This document shows positions 21,699 through 33,493 of a DNA stretch of 64,000 bases, piece by piece. The translations under genes were made by a program, and so were the position numbers. The DNA lies in NCBI GenBank assembly GCA_032690845.1, contig CM064426.1:48465417-48529416 (forward strand). Reading direction: 5' to 3'. Numbering within the stretch: the first letter of the stretch is position 1; every line of letters begins with the position of its first letter. Under the pieces are notes generated by a model that worked only from the letters and a program-made list of their open reading frames with translations, was not told the origin of the DNA and searched no databases. Source of the stretch: Eleusine coracana subsp. coracana. Taxonomy: Eukaryota; Streptophyta; Magnoliopsida; Poales; Poaceae.

Positions 21699-23609
21699 TG
21701 TTGGCACTTCTTAACATCGCACCAAAATATTATCTTGTAACAACGCTCGAAGTGTTGATTGATGTTTGTTATGCTTTAAGAGAAGAGTGAACAATCTACA
21801 AGCGCACGGAACATCTATTGTACCATTTCACCTGGGAGTATTCGAGGTAATCGAATTTATTTTCCTCAGGGAAGCTAGGCGTAAGAGTATCTTGGTTTAA
21901 CAAAGATATGACTATAAGAGTTATACCAACTGACCAAAGACGGGGGTAAAGATATTCAATGATAAACAGGGGAGAAGTGATACATGAGAGATCCACACTA
22001 AGATAGATAAAAGAGATCTATTAAGCTAGCTGGGAGGATAACGAGTCTAAGTCTAGAATTCCTAAGATAAACTTTCCTAAATATAGTCAAGCGTCATTCC
22101 TACTTACTCGTGTTGAGTGCTTACACCAAATCCATGGTACAGCCTCGAGTCTTTCACCAATAAGCTTACTTTAGGGCACGATGATGATCCACTAATAGGG
22201 TCGGTAACTAACCTCGTGCACTAGTGGGCACGTTACCCCTAGACAACACTGCTTGAGACTTCCCGGACGTGGTGGAATACTAAATGGACGGACAGGCTGT
22301 CACCACCTGCCGCCTACCACACAACCCGTGGCGACGAATGCAAATCCAGCTAGTGTTAACTTAGGCACCGCGCCTACGCCTTCATTAGATATCCTTCCAT
22401 TGGCCTAGCGGAAGAATAGCCGGGAAATAACCAAATCTAAGTTCTTTTTGAGAACTAAACTTAATTAAATCCTAGCCAGGAATCTAGTAAACTATGCTTC
22501 AAAGTTCTTTCCCGATAATTGTAACTTGACAAAATTAACTAAGTAAAGATAAATACTTGAAAAGATAAATAAGGAAAAGATAATTTATATTTAATAAAAG
22601 ATAAGTCTCACAAAAAGAGAAAAGATACAAGAGAGCTCATACCAGGACTCTGAGACGATTTTTGGAATCCTGAGCTATGCTCTCGACTAGACTCTAACTC
22701 CCGACTAACTAACCTACTCTACTAGTAAGAAAAGTAGTGGGAAATGGACTTCAATTTGCTTCACTTGCTTCCCTCTTTCTTTCTACCGAATTCCTCCTCT
22801 ATTTATAGGTGGTGAAGGGTTGGCGGGTATTTGTAGGTGAAGGAGAGTCGGTGGGCAAAATTTCCCGCGCCGGGCGGCCTGGCATGCCGGGCGGCATGCA
22901 CCATCGGGCAGCAGGCCAGGCCGGGCGGCCGTTGGATGAAGTCGGTTCCCAACCGGCTTGTCTTTGGTTGGCTCAGATCTTGTCTTGATGATGGTTCCTG
23001 GGTCAGTTTGCGCCGAATTTCCCGTTTTGGGGTCGGTAGGCCTCATGGGCCTCAAGAGCTAGTAGCCTTGGGAGGCCAACCCAGGCCGGGCTGCAGGCCA
23101 GGCTGGGCAGCAAGCCTAGGCCTGGTGCCGACCCCCTCCGGGTCGTCCCATGACTTGTCCAGGTTAGGCCACTCATGGACCCTTTTCCCTTAGCCACATT
23201 TCATTGCTTTTTGTCCAGGAGGAGAAAACAGCCTCGTGGTGGAACATTTTGCAGAACCGGCCAAGTCGGATGATCAACCTGATGAGACTCTGTTTTGACT
23301 AGCCAGGTGGCTGATTTCAGCCCGATATGACCTTGTCGGCTAGGTTCTGATTTCAGCCATCATGACCCTATCCGGGCCCTGATTTTAACCTCATACGGCC
23401 CTGTCGACCGGCTGTTTTATAGCAGGATCGGCCATGGGGCGTTTCTTCATGTTTTTACATAATTTTGGCCCTATTTGACCTCCAAACACATGTGTCACTA
23501 AAACATGTGGAACTTTATTAGTTTAAACAAATATTCATGAAACTTTGGTGTTTACCTTGCATTTCCTGACCAGTTGGTGGCCGATATTGGGTTTTAAGGG
23601 CCACCAACA
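21699..23609 (-). repeat. RIRE2-like LTR, minus orientation (1,911 bp)
   Basis: On the minus strand it begins TGTTGGTGGCCC at 23609 and ends GTGCCAACA at 21699. Sequence near 23270-23470 is clearly the reverse complement of 20030-20240, so it is the same family as 19899-21393 in opposite orientation. Confidence 0.82.
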
Positions 23610-24131
23610 CCAGGCCGGCCAGGTGCCGACCCCCTCTGGGTCGGCCCTTGACTTCTCCCGGTTAGGCTTCTTGTTGGCCTTCTCTTCCTGGTGAAAACGC
23701 CATCATGGTGAAGTGTTTTTGCAAAACCGGCCGGGTCAGATGATCAGCCTAAAAAACGACCTCGGTTAACCAGCTGGGTGGCTGATTTTGGCCATTTATG
23801 ACCCTGTTGGCTGGTTTCTAATTTCAGCCTGAAAGTGACCCCGATTAACCAGCCGGGTGGCTGATTTTAGCCATTTATGACCCTGCTGGCTGATTCCTGA
23901 TTTCAGCCTAAAAACAACCCCGTCGGCCGGTGAAAACGGCTATTTCAAAGTCGTAATCGGCCGACGGGGTGTTTCTTCATGTTTTTACACATTTTGTCTC
24001 TCTTATTGCAAACACAAATTCACCAGAACGTGTGGAATGTTATTAGTTCAAACAAATATTTATTGAACTTTGGTCTTTACCTTCCATTTCCCGAATGGTT
24101 GGTGGCCGATTTTGGGTTTTAGCCGCCAACA
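23610..24131 (-). repeat. Truncated LTR of the same family
   Basis: A second LTR 5' end on the minus strand (starting TGTTGGCGGCTAAAACCC at 24131) that covers only the first ~520 bases and abuts the complete LTR. It may be a nested insertion into an older LTR, or a duplication inside one LTR. Confidence 0.7.
23758..23915 (-). repeat. Two 79-bp tandem repeats in the LTR fragment
   Basis: Units start at 23758 and 23837. Each contains GGTGGCTGATTTT.GCCATTT and TGATTTCAGCCT-like blocks. The same repeat family is present in degenerate form in the other LTRs. Confidence 0.65.
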
Positions 24132-24520
24132 GGGCCTCCTCCTGTTCTACATTCATGGGTATGACTTCACTCTTATGAAAGCTATTCCTCATGCCAGAGA
24201 CTCTTAGAGAAAACTAGAATACCCTTCCAATTCTTAATCAAACCCAAGTCAGCTTGAGATAAAATGATAGTGTCATCTACGTATTGCAGAGACACTATTC
24301 CCCTTTCTCTAAAGTAAGTAAAAGCCCTTCTACGAGACCCGTGTCACATGGTTTACTACACATTCCTTGTGAAAGCATCTCCAACCAGGTTGAAGAGCAG
24401 CAGAGACAAAGGACCCCCCTGCCTAAGTGCTTTGCCAGTTTAAAAAAGCTGTTTTCTTCACCATTTAAGTTAACACCCATAGAGCCTCCCACTACTATAC
24501 TTCTAATCCAACTTATTATA
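24132..24520 (-). pseudogene. LINE (non-LTR) reverse-transcriptase fragment
   Basis: On the minus strand the pieces read GGSMGVNLNGEENSFFKLAK, then RGIVSLQYVDDTIILSQADL (the palm motif, with YVDD where plant L1-type LINEs usually have YADD), then SGMRNSFHKSEVIPMNVEQE. At least two frameshifts separate them. Endonuclease, 5' end and poly(A) tail are absent. The LTR fragment ending at 24131 cuts it. Confidence 0.72.
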
Positions 24521-25894
24521 GGTCGTAGTTATGCACCAACTTACATACCGCAAGAGGACGATGTAGAATTGTAGCATATTTCTCCAGAGAGTATTCCAAG
24601 GTCTATATCAATCCATAGAGACGAGTGGGATTGTGTGGATCGGTGCATATTGGTGCTGATCAGCATGAAGGCTTTTTATAATGTAGAAGTTTTAGTTAGC
24701 TAAGGGGATTAAAGAAAATTGTTTAGTGAGTTTAACCCGATATCTACTAATGAGATTGTAACCACAAAGTGCACTAAAATAGCATCATAAACAGGATTAC
24801 TTGGTACAAGAGACGGAAGAAGGTTAGAGCATGACGCTTTTCCAATGAGCCCTGTCACGATCAATTGCCTTAATTAGACACTACCCTCAACTCCACACAT
24901 ATCTACCACGCTGCATAAGCAGAGATACATGCAAATCAGGTTCATACAAGATCCAGAATACAACCCTAATCACCATGATCAAGATAGGATCTAAATATTT
25001 AGCCAATGTACTAAGCATGAGAATAAGCACATGTAAGACCATCAAATCCAGTGATCAAGCAACCAAAACCATTCATCCACATATTTAACGTTACTTAAAT
25101 ATACATAGTAGAAGATTCATCACCATCTAGTAGGTCTACATTGATGGAGCACCTCAAACACCAGTGGTTCATGGAACTCCAACTTTATGATCTTGCAATG
25201 ACTTGGCTAGGCTTGCCAAGCTAATCCTAGCAACTATAGATGTGAAGAACAAGGCATAGCCTTGGTGGCTCCAAACTAATCAGAATTATTGTCCCTCCAG
25301 CGGTGCCTCTCTGGCCCTAGCGTTTACAAGTATTTATATAATCATACTCAAGATAGAGTCGGTTTCTGGGGAAAAGGGCCTCATGCCGATCAGCATGGTG
25401 AATGTGCCGATCGACACACTCCGTGTTTGGCCCAATTTTTCTTCTAAGTTGGTTCCCAAGTCTTCTATAGCTTCCATGTAGGTCCCCTCATCAGATCCTT
25501 CAAAGTAAAGTCTTGTACTACGTGTTTAATATCTTAGAGTCTCCTTTTATCTCTTCATAAAACATATATCCAAGATTTGTATGAATATCCTCCTACTGAA
25601 GGTCCTGAGGAGTGGGCCAATCCTGATCTGCCCAATTCACCATAGGTGCTGATTGCCACAACACTGTTCCGGTCGGCACTCGGGCCTTTTATTCTATATT
25701 TTGTCTCTTCAAAGTCCAAGTCCACTAATTAGTCCAAAATGTTGTATTTTCACCTATTTTTGTAATAAATCTCCAGAATAATAAATGTATGAATATTCTA
25801 CAATTTTCAAGGGTTAATGGCCTAAAAAGATGATATTCATGCTCAAAATAAGGTGCTATTGATGTATTAAATTGTATACTAATTAGCGTCAATA
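24521..25894 (-). repeat. Possible 3' LTR of the Athila-like element
   Basis: No gene is seen. It is inferred to be LTR because it follows a purine tract at 25895-25907 on the minus strand and begins TATTGACGC there. The far end is not defined. It contains degenerate GTGCCGATCGGCAC-like palindromes near 24630-24670, 25383-25417 and 25670. Confidence 0.4.
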
Positions 25895-25907
25895 GCTCCC
25901 CCACACA
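25895..25907 (-). promoter_or_regulatory. Polypurine tract of the Athila-like element
   Basis: On the minus strand TGTGTGGGGGAGC, immediately before the putative LTR. A weaker copy, GTGTGGGAGAGAG, lies near 26530-26545. Confidence 0.5.
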
Positions 25908-27537
25908 TAAATCTTGGCTCATCCCCGACCAAAGATAAGAATGAAAATCAGTTCATAAATAATCATATCTATCACAGGAGCCTTTCAAATGTATGCAAGT
26001 TGAGCACTTGGTCATTATGGAATTAAATCAGATTGGTATTCAACAAATAGTTCAAGGTATGGGTATTAGTTTTGAAAGCACTCCCCAAAGCAAGTCTTAA
26101 GATTATTCAAACCAGTGATCCAAAACTTTTCCAAAAATGTGAATCACATTAAAAGAATATTGTGAAAAAAGATATATCCCTTTCAAATGATCAAGTAAAC
26201 AACTCAACTCTCTAGTCACTCATCCTAAATCTACTTCAATAATATTTCTGTGTAAAGAAATATGAGTAGCTTGGTGAGGAAATTCAAGGGAAAAAGTCAT
26301 AGATCAACAATATATTGTAAAGTTAAGAAATAACTCTTATTGGATTTATCGAGACTTGTCAGAAAGGCCTTTAGAATTGGTCACTCATAATTGAGACTCA
26401 CACCTTTAGATAAGTGGACATGTGCTTGGTAGGAATTGATCTTGGAAATTAGAAATTTCCCCATTATCATATTGTAAATGAATGGAAAATGTGAATTCTT
26501 GGCTAAGAGTATCAAGATTTGAATTCAAGGGAATTGTCTCTCTCCCACACTTCAAATTATGCTAGTCCCGAGCAAACCATTGTATTTCTCTGTTTTGCAC
26601 TCTTTTTTTCTTCTTCTACCTTCTCTTTTTTTTCCTTCAATGTCGATCGACACAAGAATGGTGTCAATCAGCATGGGGTCTTAAATGTTGGTTTACTCTT
26701 TTTAGATAAGTATCCCTAGTGCAAACTCTTAGACAAGTACTTAGAGGGATGTGGTAAAGGATCGATATTACTTGTCAAGAAATTATGGCTCAATTGTTCG
26801 ATACTCAGCGAGCATTGCATGAGTAGACTAAGGCTAAAAATCAATACAATACACAAAGAATGTGGCCAACTTCAAAGTATCAAAACAAAAAACAACAAAA
26901 TCTTAATTGAACTCAATCATAAATCTTAGTCCTCATAAACAAAAGGATCTTTTGACTTATTCAATCATATGGCATTGGTAGACGCAATCAAATGATTAGC
27001 GGAGATTTCAAGTTCTCACAATATGAACATTTGAATTTTATCAAGAGGTTTGGTACTTGGTTTTCTCTCATAAGTTGAATTCATCATTTTCAAGCACATG
27101 AATTTTTTTTGGAAATACACCACACAAGAAACATTTGCTGAATAGATTGCAAATGTAAGTTTGAATTTTTTTAATTTGTGCTCAACATTGCTCAATTATC
27201 ATGAATGCTGCTCCAGGTAATCATAGATACAAACACCATATTTGGAAACAAAGCAAAATATCACCGTTATATTAATCATGAAGCTGCAACAACATGATGA
27301 TGATAATTAAAAAAACTACTACTAGCACACTTGCAAAATTGAAACACACACCGAAATAAAGCACACATACATGGTTACCCAACCAGCTCATGCACACATA
27401 AGTAAATAAATACAAAAACTCACACAAAAAGTGAAAAGAAAACACAAACCGAGAAACCGATACATGTGTCACTTGTACGTAACACATCGCCCGAATGGCG
27501 AACATGGAAGCGGGTAGTCAAAGCCATAGTACCCCGC
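25908..27537 (-). mobile_element. Non-coding 3' region of the Athila-like element
   Basis: AT-rich, with no frame above background. On the minus strand TTTGCTCGGGACTAGCA near 26562-26578 precedes the second purine tract. This phrase type is common before the 3' LTR of grass Athila/Tat elements (recalled knowledge). Confidence 0.5.
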
Positions 27538-27785
27538 CTATAGCCGCTTGAACTCCTCAATCATCGTGTCAGTGTTGATCTGCATCTCACCGACCAAGTT
27601 ATTGATGCAGTCAACGTATTGCACGTTGTTGTCGATGAGTTGATGAATATAGCTGAAGTTGAATCCTCCGACACCTACAGGACCAATGTATGGTGCCGCC
27701 TCAAAGTGTTGAGGATAGAGAGGTGGACTCCCTGTGTACCTTGTGTCTGTGCCGATCGGCACGAAGGAGGTGCCGATCGGCAAAC
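27538..27785 (-). pseudogene. Athila-like downstream ORF, C-terminal part
   Basis: It ends in GEMQINTDTMIEEFKRL at 27541, followed by a stop. Upstream it reads GSPPLYPQHFEAAPYIGPVG. It continues the frame at 28821-30145 after removal of the solo LTR. The DNA for the PIGTSFVPIGTD stretch is two GTGCCGATCGGCAC palindromes. Confidence 0.6.
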
Positions 27786-28820
27786 TGTTGGTAATTCTTA
27801 CGATCACAGATAAATCCGCAAGTGCACAAATACAGATGTAGCACTTCATCTAAGAGTATTCTAGGTTATTGAATCATAGGGAACGTGTGTATCCTAATCT
27901 TCAGGTCTTGTTCTTCTAAGGACACCAAGAACTTGGTAGGCTTAGGTAGAGAGGTTTCCTATGGATAAGAATCCTACTAAAGAGTAGGTTTAATCCTAAA
28001 TATTGGTTACTTTGGGTATCGGCTTACCCCTGGTCTACTAGACGACTCGGGCTTATAACTCTACTACGTATCCGAACAAGGAGGATTACTAAGGGCGGAT
28101 AGGGCTGTCACCACCTATCATGTACCTCTTCAATCATAGAGTATGCAACAAACAAAGGTAATATCTAGCCTAGACACCACACCTACCATATCAATTACTA
28201 CTCTAAGTTTGGCCAAGAACTTCCTTCTTTATCCAGAGTCTTATATCTAGAGTATTCACTATTACTAATAAATGATGATACTACAAACAACTAAGGAAAA
28301 AAACTTACTTAAATAGGAAACTTAAGTACCATAAAGGAAACATGAACACTTACTTGAAAAGGAAAGCATCCATCGATATACAAGCGTGGGGAAGATCGTC
28401 GAATTGAATGAGGAAGCGACACATGGAATCTCGGGCCAAACCGCCTCAAGGCCAGGTTGGGCAACCAAGAGGGGAGGTTGGTCGACCTAGCCCTAGGCCC
28501 GTTTGCCTTGTGCTTTTGCTGGGTGGCTGATAGGTAGGCCTCATCCTGTTTCGTATTGGAGTTTTCCTGAGTTGTGTGAGAAATCCTATGTAATCACAAA
28601 TGCAATCCTTGTGCTGGCTCCTGATTGATCGGTTTGGTATTTTCTTGGATTAATGATGTGAATTTTCCCATAATTCATGGATATTTCACCTCCACTCAAA
28701 TATTCACCAACACTTATGGAATTTGTTAGTAGTAAACTCCTACCATTATGTTGGTTAATCATTTTAGCTCTTTAATGCGGGTAATTGATGGTCAAATTTG
28801 GTATTTAAGGACTGTCAACA
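27786..28820 (-). repeat. Solo LTR, RIRE2-like relative (1,035 bp)
   Basis: On the minus strand it begins TGTTGACAGTCC and ends AATTACCAACA. The last 50 bases resemble the end of the LTR at 19899-21393 (CTTGCGGATTTATCTGTGA). No internal region is present. The flanks (CAAAC and CACAT) do not form a clean duplication. Confidence 0.75.
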
Positions 28821-30145
28821 CACATTGGCATGTTGCGAGTTCTGGCTCGAGGTGACTCCCTCTGTGTCCCAGCTCCCTCAGCCCTCTGCTGCTGCACTTG
28901 TCGATGTCCTCCCATTGCTCTCCTTGTTGCGCTTGTTCTTCCTCACCTTGTATGTCTCGCAGAGGTCGGTCTCGAGCCAGTTCCCCTTGTTGAGCTTGTG
29001 AGGGTGGAAGAGGACAAGCTCGGCATATAGGAGCCTGATGTTGGTGCCCCCATGGTGAGGCCTTGCTTGTCGCTGCCTACGGTCTTGCCCCGCATCGTGG
29101 ACTCATTCAAGATGATCGACTTCACCCACTGCTCTATGTCCATGATGATGCTACCACAGGTTCCCTTGAAGATCCTGGTTTGGCGGTAGCCTCCAAAGGC
29201 TAACTTCCCAACCGTGTTGTTCCGTTTGTGGAACCAACCCTGCATCACCACCAAGAATGGGTTGCACTTGAGAGGACTCATAATGGTGTGATAAAGCCAC
29301 TGCAAGTCCAAGTGGGAAATGTTGGTGGAGTCAATCTGCCCAGTGGTGCGAGCGGCAATCCATCGGTACAACATCTAGATCATGTGGTTGTTGATGTGGT
29401 CCCTCTTGCTCTCCTTCTTGTTAGTGATTTGTAGCTAGAATGTATCAAGCTTGTCCTTTGGCTTTTGGTTGTGCAAGAGGAACTCCTCCTCGAAGCCAAG
29501 GAGTGTTGTAAGCTCCCTAACCCCGATGAAGTACAATTTATCCCATACATGAAAGGTAATCACCTTGTTCCCCTCATCATCTTTGTCGGTCTTCATAGTG
29601 GCGGCACACTCAATGACGAGATCGCAGGAGAAGCCGCTCCCCAACATGTGGAAGATCTCCTAGCCATGGTTGGCCAAAAACTGCTTCATATCAGGCCCCA
29701 ACCCGATCTTCTCGAGGAAGCTCTTGTCTATGTCAAAGTTGGGGATAAACCAGCGCCCAAGAGAGTCATACGTGCACTTATCCTCCATTCTCATGAGGGT
29801 AAATCCCTGCGCAACCATGCGTGGAACATATGTCGGCAGTTGTAAGGAATCCCCTTCCACTGATCCGCCTACCCTTCCTGCCACGGTGGCGGTTGCACTC
29901 CTGGTACCCGGCCTTGGAATATTGGGGCTGACATTATGGCGTGCGATATAGAACTCATCAGTTCGCTCGCATGGACGAATTATCTTGATGGATGCCTCAT
30001 GACTCCCATCATCGATTAAACTTGATCTCGAACCGGGGATGGAGTCAGAGTCACCACGGCTGCCGGAGTTGTTCGAGCAACTGCAGTTGGAACTCTGGCG
30101 GCTCCTCTTGCCTAGCTTCCTTGTGGCTGCCATGAGGTGGTCCAT
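28821..30145 (-). pseudogene. Athila-like downstream ORF (env-position), N-terminal part
   Basis: From ATG 30145 (MDHLMAATRKLGKRSRQ) one minus-strand frame runs to about 28840, with stops at 29660, 29435 and 29375. The last two fit lost Trp codons. Visible blocks are DSLGRWFIPNFDIDKSFLEK, KVITFHVWDKLYFIGVREL, TTLLGFEEEFLLHNQKPKDK and STNISHLDLQWLYHTIMSPL. The order (a W/F-rich segment, then ITFxVxDxxYxIxxxELxxLLGF) resembles the plant ATHILA ORF-1 family, which sits after pol. It has no signal peptide or membrane helix that I can see. The role is unknown; it may be only a family-specific accessory protein. The rest of this element, 5' on the minus strand, is missing. Confidence 0.6.
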
Positions 30146-30235
30146 ATTCTACCAAGCGGAAGGATATCATGCGAGTGGGGAAAGTGCAGTAGTGGGAGGA
30201 GTTAGTAGAGAGTCATGGCGAGAATAAGGGGCCAT

Positions 30236-30377
30236 GCTCTCCTTTTATTACAATGAGGACGTACTTGACTCTCTTATTCGCTTGTGAGGTATTGTGGACA
30301 CGATTGGGGCAACTTCTTTCGAGCTTTCCAAGATTGTGACAATCGAGAAGATCCTCTCTTTCCTTCCGATAGCAAGC
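30236..30377 (+). pseudogene. Element C gag fragment (Ty1/copia), left piece
   Basis: The plus-strand frame FYYNEDVLDSLIRL-stop-GIVDTIGATSFELSKIV reads on to KILSFLP. It resembles the copia gag region before the SVEDVI helix. One base is lost at the junction. It continues at 40935 (SKLFYVTLDLLMQKILSVED) once D and one CAAGC are removed. The left boundary with the Athila-like element is not visible. Confidence 0.55.
30373..30377. repeat. Target-site duplication CAAGC, left copy (D)
   Basis: Identical to 40930-40934 and directly abuts the LTR. Confidence 0.92.
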
Positions 30378-32141
30378 TGAAGGACCGAGAAGGTGACAGG
30401 AGGGGGGGGGGTGCATGGGGGCCAATTAAAATTCTTCTCAAGAACATGGCCTATGTCCCAACTACAACCCAAACCAACCTCTAACCGAGTCACCAAGATT
30501 ACACACACCAACTTGTGATGTGTTAACCCTAGGAATGACTCAAACCAAAAGGACACATAGCGGAAGCACAAAAAAAAACAAAACCCAAAACAAGGAAGGT
30601 CCGAAAGGTCACAGAACAGAGCCTGACGGAAGTTCCGTGGTACCCGACGGAAGTTCCGTGATGTCCGATGGAAGTTCCGTCAATTACGGATGTTCCGGGT
30701 GACGGGAACACTGTCACTCACGGAAGTTCTGTGGTTCTTGACGGAAGTTCCGTCATGGTCAAAATAGCAGCTCTGTTCGGGAAAGAAAATTACCAAAACC
30801 CTATCAAACAAACTCCAAAAATCATAAAAATTGGACCAGATGATCCTCAATACATCACGACCCTCCTCTAAAGAGATCCACTCCAAAAACATAAGGAATC
30901 ATCATGAATTTCAGATCTTGTGTCAAGAACACCAAAAAGGGGAAACTTGAGAAATCCTTCAAATCGGATGTATTGAGGATCCATAGAGCTATTGATTCGG
31001 TCAAGGATCCATAGAGGATTGTTCTAGCTCATCCTAGCAACAAGTTTCTCAAGAAATCTGAACCAAAAACTCATCCAAATTTGAGATCGAAAATCACCAC
31101 GAAAATAGCTCCGAAAATAAGAAAAAGGGAATTTCGGGATTCAAGTGAAGAGGGAAATATTGAGCATGAAAATACTTCTCATATCGTAGAAAGGTGCTTA
31201 CAAGATCCATAGGTACAAGGCTAGGAAGCCACCCTCTTCCTCCCACTATTTGGAAGAGCAAGAGATGTCTCTCACACACCCTTTCCTCTCCTCTAAAACA
31301 TGAAGTCCTCTCCTAGCACTTTGAATAGAGTCCTAACACAAGGCTAATGGGAAGAGAGGCACCTCTCCCACTAGCCACAACTCTCCTTACATAGGCCTAG
31401 GGTCTATTGTCCACATGACCACTCTACCCTTGACCTACAAAACACACCCACCTACCGCCGGGGGGTTAACCATCCATCTTTTTCCTCATCGCCCGAATGC
31501 CACCAGATGCTTCACGTCTTTGCTTCATCTCAAAGCAAGCTCCATGATGGTGCCACTTGCACCACCAACCACCGCCACCGGTTTTGAGGCCCAAACCGGA
31601 AAATCGCCTTGCACGCTTCTCAAAGCGCGACTTCTCGATGTCGACACGTGTCACCTTGTCCCGCGATCCTAACCACCGGCAAGTCTCTCCCAGTCCCTAT
31701 CCATCAGGCCCCCTTGTCACTTGCACCGGGATCCCGTTCGCCTTGACTTGGTCAACATGCCGTCTTCATCACCACCACGGTTTTAAGGCTCAACCGCGAA
31801 ACCGTCTGTGCTTCTTGCCTCTCCACGTGTACGGTGTGGATCACCCTTGACTTAACCCGGCATCCCGATCATCTGTCCCAAGTCCCCTACTTGTGCTCGA
31901 TCCTCTCGCCGTTGACCGCCAAGTCGATTCCAGTGACGTACACATCATGAGACAAGCAAACACATTTCCCATCTCCTGCAACATCACCAATATCTCCACC
32001 AACTCCGATTAGTCATAACCATAATATGCAAACCCATGCAATCCCTAGATTCCCGCATTTCAACTCAAACACCAAATCCACTCAAGTCAATTACTCATCA
32101 CAAATATAGCAAACCATGGCACATATCCACATGGTTTCTCA
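30378..32141 (-). repeat. D 3' LTR (1,764 bp)
   Basis: On the minus strand TGAGAAACCATG...CGGTCCTTCA. It has about 60 bp more than the other LTR, including one extra copy of the ACGGAAGTTCCGT motif. A G tract interrupts it near 30401-30410. Confidence 0.9.
30626..30753. repeat. Array of six ACGGAAGTTCCGT-type palindromes in D LTR
   Basis: Six copies begin at 30626, 30647, 30668, 30686, 30720 and 30741. Arms ACGGAA/TTCCGT are separated by one G; the third, fourth and fifth copies carry single changes. The other LTR has a matching, slightly decayed array near 39468-39571. Confidence 0.8.
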
Positions 32142-32155
32142 ATCTCTCCCTTGAT
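32142..32155 (-). promoter_or_regulatory. D polypurine tract
   Basis: On the minus strand TCAAGGGAGAGAT directly precedes the LTR start TGAGAAACC. Confidence 0.75.
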
Positions 32156-33493
32156 GAGTACATTGACAACACCAAATGCACAAAGATTAGATATTGAAAT
32201 ACGAAGCCGAATAAGCACATCCAAATGGCCAAACCCAAAGAAAAGGTGAAAACAAGCCATCTAGCAAGTAGGGATCACAAAACCAAGAGTTGGCAAAGAA
32301 AGCGACTTGAGACGCAAAGAATGTGAAAAGCGTAAGAAAGCGCTCAAGATCATGATATGCTCCCCCTCAAGTTGTGGTAGGTCTCATGTAGTGCAAACTG
32401 GATCATATGAGTTTCTTAGCATTATTTGTGCATGACCCCAAAATTTTCTCCCCCTTTGGCAATGAACTCATCAAAGAGGCAAAAGAACAAGCAAACATGC
32501 AATGCATGAAAATACAAACCTAAGGAGCTTCAACAATTATGCAAACAAGCATTTAACTTTGCTAACCATAACCATTGTGCCATGAAGTGTAAAGGCAATA
32601 GCTCCCAATCATGCAAAGATCAAAAATAGACAGCAAGGTATAAACACCATGAGCTATACAGGCTAAGCAGAAAGATTGACTAGCTTAGATAGAATCAAAT
32701 TTTGCTTATCATGAGAAAATCCACCACCACATGTGTATGTACTCTCATCCAAGCCAAAATAAGCACCAAGTGAATCATAAGAATCTAGCCAGTTTCAATC
32801 TCAACAAGGGCAACAAGCACTCGCATAAAATGAGCTCTACAAACGCTCACATATGCAACAGAGACTCAGTTTGATCAAGTGATTATTGTTTATCCTCATG
32901 TGTCCTCTTATCCATGCGGAGGGTCGCACGACTGGGTACGGCAAACACCCCGAGGCTTCAAGTCACAATATTTGGATTTAGCATTATTGAGTAATTCTTG
33001 ATCAAAGTACTTAGCAGATTTTCTAGGATTATGCACAAGACAAAAGAGCATGCCTTTGCGTCAAAAGGAACACATGTCCCCACAATGTTACATCATGAGA
33101 TAAACATTTGCAAAGCCTTCTATTTCACAAACACAAGGTGCTAAAGCCAAGACATCCTCTAGACTAGCCTCAATGCAAGCTTCAACAAGGATAAAAGCAA
33201 TTATACACATGGTGAGCAAGTTTTAGCAATATTAGATCATAAGGTTCACAAGAAGCTTAGTTTACCTTTAAGATTAGCAAATTGCTCACATGAGTTTATA
33301 ACGAAGCCATCTAGAGAATCTAAGCATGAGAGATTACCAGCACATCCACACAACTTAGCTCAAGCTCAATCATAGCAAGGAGAAATGCAAGGAAGCATAA
33401 GAATCAAAGCTCATTTACCAATGCATACATTACATATGAAATGCAATGCGAAAATGGTAAGATACATATATACAAGAGAAAACTAACTCCCAC
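32156..33493 (-). mobile_element. D spacer between pol and 3' LTR
   Basis: About 1.3 kb without a sustained frame. G-rich tracts (GAGGGGGAGC near 32350; AAAGGGGGAGAAAAT near 32445) are typical of this lineage. Some relatives carry an envelope-position frame here; I see none. Confidence 0.6.

Noticed and set aside
27781..28825. Target duplication around the solo LTR at 27786
   Set aside because: Flanks CAAAC and CACAT do not match well enough; the insertion is supported by LTR ends only.
29465..29845. Plus-strand 126-residue frame
   Set aside because: It is antisense of the Athila-like ORF, which has the recognisable protein phrases.
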